Made by a program: the position numbers and the translations under genes. Positions 27,520 to 34,546 of a stretch of 64,000 bases of DNA are shown here, one piece after another. Position 1 is the first letter of the stretch, and every line of letters starts with the position of its first letter. The DNA comes from Actinomycetota bacterium (lineage in GTDB: Bacteria; Actinomycetota; Actinomycetes; Propionibacteriales; Nocardioidaceae), in the NCBI GenBank assembly GCA_009701885.1, contig WLJH01000010.1, forward strand, positions 62,001 to 126,000, read 5' to 3'. The notes beneath the pieces were generated by a model, which searched no databases, was not told where the DNA came from, and saw only the letters and a program-made list of their open reading frames with translations.

Positions 27520-28524
27520 GTGCTCCTCGACATCCAGCTCGACGCCCGCCCCGACGCCGCGGCCGCCCGCGCGGCCGAGCTCGCCACGACGGGGGTCGAG
27601 GGGCTGTTCACCTTCGAGGGCCCGCACGACGTCTTCTTCCCGCTGGTCGCGGCGGCGACGGCGGGCGTGGACGTCGACCTCATGACCAACGTGGCGATCG
27701 CGACGCCGCGCAGCCCGATGCACCTGGCGCACGCGGCGTACGACCTTCAGCTGCTGTCCAAGGGCCGCTTCCGCCTCGGCCTCGGCAGCCAGATCAAGCC
27801 GCACGTGGAGAACAGGTACGGCGCCACCTGGTCGCGCCCGGCCGCGCGGATGCGCGAGGCGGTGCTGGCGACCAAGGCGATCCTCACGGCCTGGCAGGAC
27901 GGCACCCGGCTGGACTTCCGCGGGGAGTTCACCAAGCACACGCTGATGCCGCCCACGTTCGTCCCCGGCCCCAACCCGCACGGCGTCCCGCCGGTGCTGA
28001 TGGGCGCGCTCGGGCCGCTAATGACCCGCACCGCTGCCCAGGTCGCCGACGGGCTGCTGGTCATGCCGTTCCACTCCCACGCACACATCCGGCAGAACAC
28101 CCTGCCCGCGGTCGAGGAGGGATTGCGCGAGCGCGAGTCCGCCGGGGAGCTCGCGATCTACCCCCAGGCGATCCTCGCGATGGGCCGCACGCCCGAGGAG
28201 CGGGAGCGCGCCGACCTCGGGGTGCGCGGACTGCTGGCGTTCTACGGCTCCACCCCGGCGTACCGGCCCGTCCTCGACGCCGAGGGCTGGGGCGACCTCC
28301 AGCCCGAGCTCAACGCGCTGTCCAAGACCGGCGACGTCATGGCGATGATCGGCAAGGTCGACGAGCGGATGCTCGGGACCCTCGCCGTGCGCGGCACTCC
28401 CGAGGAGTGCGCCGCGGAGCTCCGGCGCCGCTTCGGCGACATCGCCGAGCGCGTGTGCACCTACTTCCCCGGCTACGACCCGGGCGTGCAGCAGGTCCGG
28501 GACCTGGTCACCGCCCTCGCCTGA
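27520..28524 (+). CDS. LLM-class F420-dependent oxidoreductase
   Basis: A 334-residue luciferase-like TIM-barrel oxidoreductase of the F420-dependent kind (TIGR03617-like). It shows the early VEGLFTFEGPHDVF, TNVAIATPRSPMHLAHAAYDLQLLSKGRFRLGLGS and the C-terminal VRGTPEECAAELRRRFGD. It would reduce or oxidise an unknown substrate with F420. Start at GTG 27520, with a weak CATGAT hexamer 6 nt upstream. It lies 169 nt before the P450 fusion on the same strand. Confidence 0.87.
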   Translation: MLLDIQLDARPDAAAARAAELATTGVEGLFTFEGPHDVFFPLVAAATAGVDVDLMTNVAIATPRSPMHLAHAAYDLQLLSKGRFRLGLGSQIKPHVENRYGATWSRPAARMREAVLATKAILTAWQDGTRLDFRGEFTKHTLMPPTFVPGPNPHGVPPVLMGALGPLMTRTAAQVADGLLVMPFHSHAHIRQNTLPAVEEGLRERESAGELAIYPQAILAMGRTPEERERADLGVRGLLAFYGSTPAYRPVLDAEGWGDLQPELNALSKTGDVMAMIGKVDERMLGTLAVRGTPEECAAELRRRFGDIAERVCTYFPGYDPGVQQVRDLVTALA

Positions 28525-28536
28525 CACACAGCCGTC

Positions 28537-28569
28537 GGTCGAGGAAGGACGAAGTCCTGTCTCGAAACC
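28537..28569. repeat. GGTCGAG...CGAAACC degenerate dispersed repeat
   Basis: It begins ggtcgaggaaggacg and ends gtctcgaaacc, with an inner aggac-gaa-gtcct stem, between the LLM gene and the P450 gene. Confidence 0.55.
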
Positions 28570-28693
28570 ATGGCCGAACGCAGTAAGTGACGCGCACCAC
28601 CCCGACGACAAACACAGAGGGATTGTCGTCAGCAGCGACGTCTGTTCTACTTTCGTCGTACCCGCTCCCTCCCTCCCCGCGTAGGTGGTCGTC

Positions 28694-31219
28694 GTGCGCA
28701 TCCTCGATTCGGTCGTCGGCTCCGTCCGGCCCGCCGTCCAACAGGCCGTCCAGCAGGCGCAGAAGTCGGTGCCGATGCAGCGCCAGGTCCAGGCGCTGCA
28801 CCTCTACCAGCGCGGCAAGCGCCTGGTGGTCGGTGACGACCAGCCGCGCTTCACCGAGGCGCCGGTGCCCGACGTCGACGATCTCGACCTGACCGAGATC
28901 GACACGAGCAACCCCTTCCTGTGGCGCCAGGGCAAGTGGGAGTCCTACTTCCGCCGGCTGCGCGACGAGGCACCGGTTCACTTCCGTGCCGACAGCCCCT
29001 TCGGCCCGTTCTGGTCGGTGACGAGGTACGACGACATCGTCACCGTCGACAAGGACTTCGAGACCTTCTCCGCCGAGCCGCAGATCGTGCTCGGCGCGCC
29101 CCCGGAGGGCCTCGACCTCGAGATGTTCATCGCGCTGGACCCGCCCCGCCACGACGACCGTCGAGCGGCGGTCCAGGACGTCGTGGCGCCGAAGAACCTC
29201 GAGGAGATGGAGGCCCTCATCCGTGAGCGGGTGGGGGAGGTCCTCGACTCGCTGCCCGTCGGTGAACCCTTCGACTGGGTCGACCGCGTCAGCATCGAGC
29301 TGACCTCGCGGATGCTCGCGACCCTGCTGGACTTCCCCTACGACCAGCGCCGCAAGCTGGCGGAGTGGACCGACATGATGGCCGGCAGCGCCGGGGCCAC
29401 CGGCGGCGAGCCGGACGTCGACCAGATCTACCGCTCGGCCGCCGAGGTGGCGCGTGCCTTCAGCCAGCTGTGGCACGACAAGGCGGCCCGGCTGGCAGCC
29501 GGTGAGGAGCCGGGCTACGACCTGATCACCCTCATGCAGCTCTCCGAGGACAGCAAGGACATCATCGACCGGCCGATGGAGTTCCTCGGCGACCTGACCC
29601 TCCTGGTCGTCGGCGGCAACGACACCACCCGCAACTCCATGTCCGGCGGCGTGCTGGCGCTCAACCAGTTCCCCGACCAGTTCGACCGGCTGCGCGCCGA
29701 GCCCTCGCTGGTGCCGAAGATGATCCACGAGGTCCTGCGCTGGCAGACCCCGCTGGCCTACATGCGCCGCGTCGCCGCGAAGGACACCGTGCTCAACGGG
29801 CAGTTCATCCGCAAGGGCGACAAGGTCGTGATGTGGTACGCCGCCGCCAACCGCGACGAGCGCCGCTTCGAGGACCCCGACCGCTTCGTCATCGACCGCC
29901 GCAACGCCCGCCACCACCTCGCCTTCGGCATCGGCACCCACCGCTGCATGGGCAGCCGGCTCGCCGAGCTGCAGCTGCGGATCCTGTGGGAGGAGCTGCT
30001 GGCCCGCTTCGACGACATCGAGGTCATGGCCGAGCCCGAGCGGGTGCAGTCGAACTTCGTCCGCGGCTACAGCTCGATGATGGTCCGCGTCACCCCCAAG
30101 GGCGCCGAGCGCCCCGAGCCCGGTCCCTACCGGCGGATGTGGCTCGACCGCCGCGCCGCCGAGGACTCCCCCGCCGCCGAGACCACACCGCTGGCCGAGC
30201 AGGCGAGCGCCGGCGAGCCGTCGTCGAGACCCGGCGAGCGACCCGCCCAGCCCACCCCCCGCACACCCCGCCCCGGCACCGAGCTCCACACCGTGACCCT
30301 CGCCCACCGGCGTACGCCGGCAGAGGGCGTCGTCGAGCTGACGCTGGCCTCCCCCGACGGCTCGCCCCTCCCCGCGTGGCAGCCCGGCGCCCACGTCGAC
30401 CTGCTCCTGGAGGACGGCCTGACCCGCCAGTACTCCCTCTGCGGCGACCCCGCGACCCCCTCCGAGTGGAAGGTCGCCGTCCTGCTCGAGCGCGACGGCC
30501 GCGGCGGCTCGGCCTTCGTGCACGAGACGCTCGCCGAGGGCACGACCCTGCAGGTCCGCGGCCCGCGCAACCACTTCGCGCTGGAGGAGGCTCCGCGCTA
30601 CCAGTTCATCGCCGGCGGCATCGGCATCACCCCGATCCTGGCGATGGTGCGGGCGGCGAAGGCCAGCGGCGCCGACTGGCAGCTGCTGTACGGCGGGCGC
30701 TCCCGCGCCTCGATGGCCTACCTCGACGAGCTCGAGGGCGACGACCGCGTGACGATCTGGCCGCAGGACGAGCACGGCCTCCTCGACCTCGACGCCGTGC
30801 TCGGCACCCCGCGCGAGGACACCCACGTCTACGTCTGCGGCCCCGGCCCGCTGCTCGACGCCGTCGAGTCACGCTGCGCCACCTGGCCCGAGGGCGCCCT
30901 GCACCTCGAGCGGTTCGAGGCCGCAGCCGTCGAGGCCCCCGAGGACGCCCTGGCGACCTTCGAGGTCGAGTGCGTGCAGTCGGGCGTGACGCTGACCGTC
31001 ACCGAGGACCGGACGGTCTTCGACGTCCTCGAGGAGGCCGGCGTCGACGTGCTCGGCTCGTGCCTGGAGGGCATCTGCGGCACGTGCGAGGCCGACGTCG
31101 TCGAGGGCGTCCCCGACCACCGCGACTCGGTGCTCAACAGCGAGGAGCGGGCCTGCGGGAGGACGATGATGACCTGCGTCTCCCGCTCGATGACCCCGCG
31201 CCTGGTCCTCGACCTCTGA
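28694..31219 (+). CDS. CYP153-type cytochrome P450 fused to phthalate-dioxygenase-reductase-like domain
   Basis: An 841-residue self-sufficient monooxygenase. Residues about 30-485 are a P450 very like CYP153 alkane/fatty-acid omega-hydroxylases: FIALDPPRHDDRR, VSIELTSRMLATLLDFP, LLVVGGNDTTRNSMSGG, and the heme loop FGIGTHRCMG with Cys418. After a proline-rich linker (about 490-525), residues 525-750 form a ferredoxin-reductase domain (RQYSLCGDP flavin motif, GGIGITPILAM and YVCGPGPLL nicotinamide motifs). The C-terminus is a plant-type [2Fe-2S] domain (CLEGICGTC, Cys790, 795, 798, with a later Cys). The arrangement is like CYP116B but with a CYP153-like P450. GTG at 28694 is chosen for its AGGTGG RBS 5 nt upstream. 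Confidence 0.88.
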   Translation: MRILDSVVGSVRPAVQQAVQQAQKSVPMQRQVQALHLYQRGKRLVVGDDQPRFTEAPVPDVDDLDLTEIDTSNPFLWRQGKWESYFRRLRDEAPVHFRADSPFGPFWSVTRYDDIVTVDKDFETFSAEPQIVLGAPPEGLDLEMFIALDPPRHDDRRAAVQDVVAPKNLEEMEALIRERVGEVLDSLPVGEPFDWVDRVSIELTSRMLATLLDFPYDQRRKLAEWTDMMAGSAGATGGEPDVDQIYRSAAEVARAFSQLWHDKAARLAAGEEPGYDLITLMQLSEDSKDIIDRPMEFLGDLTLLVVGGNDTTRNSMSGGVLALNQFPDQFDRLRAEPSLVPKMIHEVLRWQTPLAYMRRVAAKDTVLNGQFIRKGDKVVMWYAAANRDERRFEDPDRFVIDRRNARHHLAFGIGTHRCMGSRLAELQLRILWEELLARFDDIEVMAEPERVQSNFVRGYSSMMVRVTPKGAERPEPGPYRRMWLDRRAAEDSPAAETTPLAEQASAGEPSSRPGERPAQPTPRTPRPGTELHTVTLAHRRTPAEGVVELTLASPDGSPLPAWQPGAHVDLLLEDGLTRQYSLCGDPATPSEWKVAVLLERDGRGGSAFVHETLAEGTTLQVRGPRNHFALEEAPRYQFIAGGIGITPILAMVRAAKASGADWQLLYGGRSRASMAYLDELEGDDRVTIWPQDEHGLLDLDAVLGTPREDTHVYVCGPGPLLDAVESRCATWPEGALHLERFEAAAVEAPEDALATFEVECVQSGVTLTVTEDRTVFDVLEEAGVDVLGSCLEGICGTCEADVVEGVPDHRDSVLNSEERACGRTMMTCVSRSMTPRLVLDL
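30193..30232. repeat. GGTCGAG...CGAGACC dispersed repeat inside the P450-fusion linker
   Basis: It begins ggccgagcaggcgagcg and ends gagccgtcgtcgagacc, differing at two positions from the intergenic copy at 31924-31962. It encodes linker residues about 500-513 (AEQASAGEPSSRP). Confidence 0.75.
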
Positions 31220-31232
31220 CGCAGCACTCGCT

Positions 31233-31265
31233 GGTCGAGGTGCGAGCGGAGCGAGCCACGAGACC
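31233..31265. repeat. GGTCGAG...CGAGACC dispersed repeat (between P450 fusion and tetR)
   Basis: It begins ggtcgaggtgcgagcgg and ends gagccacgagacc, an imperfect palindrome in the gap between converging genes. Confidence 0.8.
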
Positions 31266-31276
31266 CCGCGGCCCCG

Positions 31277-31831
31277 TCAGCCGAACGCCGCCGCCGCCCG
31301 ACTGATCCGGTCGACGGCGTCCTCGACCGGGACGGTCGGCTGCACGACGTGGCTGACCGTGAGCCGCACGAGGGTGTCGACCATCGCCTCGTCCCCCCGC
31401 TCCCCGAGCAGTGCCGTCACCGCCTGGGTGACCTGGCCCAGCACGGCGTCGGGGTGCACGGTGAGCAGGGCCAGGAGCCCGGCGTCCTGCCCGGGCCGCA
31501 GGATCGCCTGGAGGACGGGGTTGGCACGGCCGAGCACCAGCACGCCGCGCACCGCCGCCGCGATGCCCTGCTCGAGGTCGGCGTACGCCGCCAGCTCCTC
31601 GCTCGCCCGGGCCAGGAACCGGCCGACCTCGCGGTCGACCAGGGCACGGCCCAGGTCGGCCTTCGTGCCGACCTCCTTGTAGATGCTCTGCCGCGGCACC
31701 CCGGACCGCTTCGACACCTCGGTCATGCTCAATGCGTCCCACCCGGACTCGGCCACGATCTCCACCGAGGCGTCGAGCAGCCGCTCGAGCCGCAGCTCGC
31801 GCAGCTCGGCGTAGAAGGCGGGCACGCTCAC
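31277..31831 (-). CDS. TetR-family transcriptional regulator
   Basis: A 184-residue regulator. The N-terminal helix-turn-helix is clear (LLDASVEIVAESG, SMTEVSKRSGVPRQSIYKEV), with a variable helical ligand-binding C-terminus. It converges with the P450-fusion gene, so it does not share that promoter; which genes it controls is not evident. Starts at a GTG 6 nt after TAGCCT; a second in-frame GTG lies two codons on. Confidence 0.88.
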   Translation of the reverse strand: MSVPAFYAELRELRLERLLDASVEIVAESGWDALSMTEVSKRSGVPRQSIYKEVGTKADLGRALVDREVGRFLARASEELAAYADLEQGIAAAVRGVLVLGRANPVLQAILRPGQDAGLLALLTVHPDAVLGQVTQAVTALLGERGDEAMVDTLVRLTVSHVVQPTVPVEDAVDRISRAAAAFG

Positions 31832-31837
31832 GCACCC

Positions 31838-31843
31838 AGGCTA
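31838..31843 (-). promoter_or_regulatory. -10 hexamer TAGCCT of the tetR gene
   Basis: TAGCCT-N6-GTG on the minus strand. Confidence 0.5.
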
Positions 31844-31923
31844 CCGACAACCAGGCCTCGACTGTCCCCGCCTGCGACACATGAGCGGGCCAGCCCAGGC
31901 AGCGCGGTTCGAGCTCCACCGGC

Positions 31924-31962
31924 GGTCGAGCAGGCGAGCGCCAGCGAGCCGTCGTCGAGACC
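31924..31962. repeat. GGTCGAGCAGGCGAG...CGTCGAGACC dispersed repeat
   Basis: Second subtype of the repeat: begins ggtcgagcaggcgagcg, ends gccgtcgtcgagacc. A broken partial (ggcgtcgagacc) follows near 31987-32000. Confidence 0.75.
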
Positions 31963-32014
31963 CCTCCACCACAGCCGCCGCGCGAGGGGCGTCGAGACCG
32001 CACCGGCGCCCCAC

Positions 32015-32398
32015 TCAGGCGACCGGCGCCACCACGTCGAACCCCAGCTCCCGAGCCGCCTCGGCCATGCGAGCGTCGTACGTCACGACCGTCCGGCAGC
32101 CCAGACGCAGGGCGGCTGCGAGGTGCAGGGCATCCAACGAGCGGAGGTGGTCGCCCGGCAGTGCCCCCGCCTCACGGAAGGTGCCAGGCGTGACGTCGTG
32201 AAGCGTCACACCCTCGAGCATCTCGGTGACGGCCGACTGTGGGACAGCCATCCGACGAGCCGCCCGTCGCACCTCGGTCTCGACGAGCAGGGTGCCCACG
32301 ATCTCGGGATGCTCGTCGAGCCAGCGGACCAGAGCCTCCGACTCGCGTTCCTCGACCACGAGCTTCAGAGCCGCTGAGGAGTCGATGTACGAGCTCAC
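32015..32398 (-). CDS. PIN-domain toxin (VapC-like), second module
   Basis: A 127-residue PIN ribonuclease. Acidic residues: Asp in YIDSS, Glu in LLVETEVRR, Asp in SLDALHL, Asp in TYDARM. The C-terminal 35 residues closely follow the toxin at 18239-18622, so the two are paralogues. The GTG start overlaps the antitoxin stop by 4 nt. Confidence 0.88.
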   Translation of the reverse strand: MSSYIDSSAALKLVVEERESEALVRWLDEHPEIVGTLLVETEVRRAARRMAVPQSAVTEMLEGVTLHDVTPGTFREAGALPGDHLRSLDALHLAAALRLGCRTVVTYDARMAEAARELGFDVVAPVA

Positions 32399-32643
32399 CT
32401 GTCGCCGCGCAGGTCGTCGAGCACCTCACGCGTCGTGGTGCCCTCGATCCGCACCCTGGCGAGGCGACCGAACCCGCCGGTCCTGATAGCCGGCTTCGCC
32501 ACCGGCAGCTCCTCGGCCCCCGCGGGCACGACCCGCGCCACGGGCTTGCCGTGCTTGGTCACCAGGAACGACTCCCCCGCCTCGACATCACGCATCACCG
32601 CGGCATTGTCATTCCGAAGCTCCCGCTGAGTGATGATGCGCAT
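32395..32643 (-). CDS. Phd/YefM-type antitoxin, second module
   Basis: An 82-residue antitoxin: MRIITQRELRNDNAAVMRDVEAG, then GESFLVTKHGKPVARVVP and a divergent tail. Same family as the antitoxin at 18619-18882. TACGCT-N6-ATG precedes it. The heptamer gcgtagc occurs twice across the -10 (32651-32667), a plausible operator for self-repression. Confidence 0.88.
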   Translation of the reverse strand: MRIITQRELRNDNAAVMRDVEAGESFLVTKHGKPVARVVPAGAEELPVAKPAIRTGGFGRLARVRIEGTTTREVLDDLRGDR

Positions 32644-32649
32644 CCACAG

Positions 32650-32655
32650 AGCGTA
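32650..32655 (-). promoter_or_regulatory. -10 hexamer TACGCT of the second antitoxin-toxin operon, with direct repeat
   Basis: TACGCT-N6-ATG; overlapped by gcgtagc-N3-gcgtagc (32651-32667), which may be the antitoxin's binding site. Confidence 0.5.
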
Positions 32656-32740
32656 GCGCTGCGTAGCACTTCATGCCACGCTCGATGCTCGAGCAGCGAG
32701 TGGGGGGCGAGATCACCCCGCCGGGCATGAAGGCGGACCG

Positions 32741-32746
32741 TAGATT
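32741..32746 (+). promoter_or_regulatory. -10 hexamer TAGATT of the RibD_C/DHPS-like operon
   Basis: TAGATT-N6-GTG. Confidence 0.5.
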
Positions 32747-32752
32747 CGCAGC

Positions 32753-33583
32753 GTGCTGATGCTCCACGGCCCCCAGCCGGGCCCGGTCGACGACGACGCC
32801 CTCTCCGCGGTCTATCCGTGGCCCGACACCACCGGCAAGCCCTACGTCCGCGCGATGATGGTCTGCACCCTCGACGGCGCAGCCGCGGGCGACGACGGGC
32901 TGAGCGGCTCGGTGTCCGGCGGCGCGGACCGCTCGGTGCTGCGCGCCGTGCGCCGCTTCGCCGACGTGGTCCTGGTGGGCGGCGGCACGATGAAGGCCGA
33001 GGGCTACGGCCCGCTCAAGGCACGGCCCGAGGACGCCGACGTACGCCGCGACGCCGGCCAGGCTCCGGCCCCGGTGTTGGCGGTGGTCTCCGGCAGCCTC
33101 GACCTCCCGCTGGACCCGGGCGGGTTCACCGACTCCGACGTGACCCCGATCGTCTTCACCACCTCCTCGGCGGACCCCGCGCGGGTCGAGGACGTCCGCA
33201 AGCGCTGCGAGGTCGTGCAGCTCCCCGGCGAGAAGGTCGACGCCGAGCAGGTCGTGCAGCAGCTGCACCGCCGCGGGCTGGGCCGGATCGTCTGCGAGGG
33301 CGGACCGGGCCTGCTGCACCAGGTCACCGAGTCCGGGCTGCTCGACGAGGCCGACATCACGATCGCCCCGATGCTGGTGGGCACGGACAAGACCCCGAGC
33401 ACGCCGATGGTGAGCGACCCCAGCACCATGACGCTGCAGCACGTGCTGACCGCCGAGGAGTTCCTCATGCTGCGCTACACCCGCGGCACCGGCACCGGCA
33501 CCGCCGAACCGTCAGCTCCGAACCCTCGAGACGTCACTTCCGCACCCGGATCCGACGGCGACGACCAGGGAGCCGAGTCGTGA
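32753..33583 (+). CDS. pyrimidine reductase family protein (RibD C-terminal domain-like)
   Basis: A 276-residue stand-alone RibD_C/dihydrofolate-reductase-fold protein. Visible blocks: YVRAMMVCTLDGAAAGDDG, ADVVLVGGGTMKAEGYGP (nucleotide contact) and IVCEGGPGLLHQV. Such proteins reduce riboflavin-pathway pyrimidines or related substrates with NADPH; no deaminase domain is attached. The last 30 residues are Ser/Pro/Gly-rich. Its stop overlaps the start of the DHPS-like gene (GTGA), so the two are translated together. A second paralogue is at 49758-50444. Confidence 0.82.
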   Translation: MLMLHGPQPGPVDDDALSAVYPWPDTTGKPYVRAMMVCTLDGAAAGDDGLSGSVSGGADRSVLRAVRRFADVVLVGGGTMKAEGYGPLKARPEDADVRRDAGQAPAPVLAVVSGSLDLPLDPGGFTDSDVTPIVFTTSSADPARVEDVRKRCEVVQLPGEKVDAEQVVQQLHRRGLGRIVCEGGPGLLHQVTESGLLDEADITIAPMLVGTDKTPSTPMVSDPSTMTLQHVLTAEEFLMLRYTRGTGTGTAEPSAPNPRDVTSAPGSDGDDQGAES

Positions 33584-34482
33584 TCGACCTGCGCCGCCTG
33601 GCCGCCCTCGTCACCGAGCACGGCGACCTCCTCGACGCCCCGGTCGCGCCGTTCCGCCTCACGGTCGGCGACACCTCCCGCGAGGTCGACACCGACACCG
33701 ACCCGGCGATCATGGGCGTGCTGAACCTGTCCAAGGACAGCTGGTACCGCGAGTCGGTCGCCATCGGCACCGACAACGCCATCAGGCTCGGCCGGCTGCA
33801 GGTCGCGCAGGGCGCGCACTTCATCGACGTGGGCGCGGAGTCGATCCAGGAGTACGCCGACGACGTCGCCGCCGAGCAGCAGATCGAGCAGCTCGTGCCG
33901 GTCATCAACGCGCTCACCGAGGACGGGATCGTCACCTCGGTCGAGGCCTACCATCCCAGCGTCGTGAAGGCCTCCTTCGAGGCCGGCGCCCGGGTGCTCA
34001 ATCTGACCGGTTCGGCCCACGACGAGGAGATGTTCGCCCTGTCGGCGGAGTACGGCGCCAGCGTGATCCTCTGCCACGTCGGCGGCACCCACCCGCGCGA
34101 CCTGGACCCCGACGCCGACCCCGGCTCGGACCCGATCGCGCACATGACCCCGCAGTTCGTCGCCCGGATGGAGGCCGCCCGCGCCGCCGGCGTCCCCTCC
34201 CTCGCGCTCGACCCGGGCATCGGCTTCGGCTTCCGCTGGGCCCCGACGATGGACCAGCGGCTGGCCTACCAGGCCCAAGTCCTGCTGGAGACCTTCCGCC
34301 TCCGCGAGCTGGGGCTCCCGCTGTGCCACGCGCTCCCCAGCGCCCGGCACGTGTTCGGCGAGGAAGTCCGCTCCGCGGAGCACTTCTTCGCCACCCTCGC
34401 CCACCTCGGCCGCACCGGCATCTACCGCGTCCACGAGGTCGCCCGCACCCGCGCCGCCCTCAGGACCCTCCACGCCGTCTGA
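33580..34482 (+). CDS. dihydropteroate synthase-like protein
   Basis: A 300-residue pterin-binding TIM-barrel protein. It keeps MGVLN, HFIDVGAES, SVEAYHP, VLNLTG and LALDPGIGFGF, but the first signature reads MGVLNLSKDSW in place of the usual NVTPDSF, and the C-terminal Arg-His motif of true FolP is not evident. It may act on a pterin other than dihydropterin, or in a different condensation. Coupled to the RibD_C gene upstream, which suggests a shared pterin/pyrimidine pathway. Confidence 0.72.
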   Translation: MIDLRRLAALVTEHGDLLDAPVAPFRLTVGDTSREVDTDTDPAIMGVLNLSKDSWYRESVAIGTDNAIRLGRLQVAQGAHFIDVGAESIQEYADDVAAEQQIEQLVPVINALTEDGIVTSVEAYHPSVVKASFEAGARVLNLTGSAHDEEMFALSAEYGASVILCHVGGTHPRDLDPDADPGSDPIAHMTPQFVARMEAARAAGVPSLALDPGIGFGFRWAPTMDQRLAYQAQVLLETFRLRELGLPLCHALPSARHVFGEEVRSAEHFFATLAHLGRTGIYRVHEVARTRAALRTLHAV

Positions 34483-34533
34483 GCCGGTCAGCGCATCTGT
34501 GTGCCGCGCCGGTAGGCGACCGCACGCAACACC

Positions 34534-34539
34534 TATCCT
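34534..34539 (+). promoter_or_regulatory. -10 hexamer TATCCT of the STAND ATPase gene
   Basis: TATCCT-N7-GTG. Confidence 0.5.
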
Positions 34540-34546
34540 CACCCTC

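Noticed and set aside
31277..31831. The TetR gene as regulator of the P450 fusion
   Set aside because: The genes converge, so they share no promoter; control is possible but nothing in the sequence shows it.
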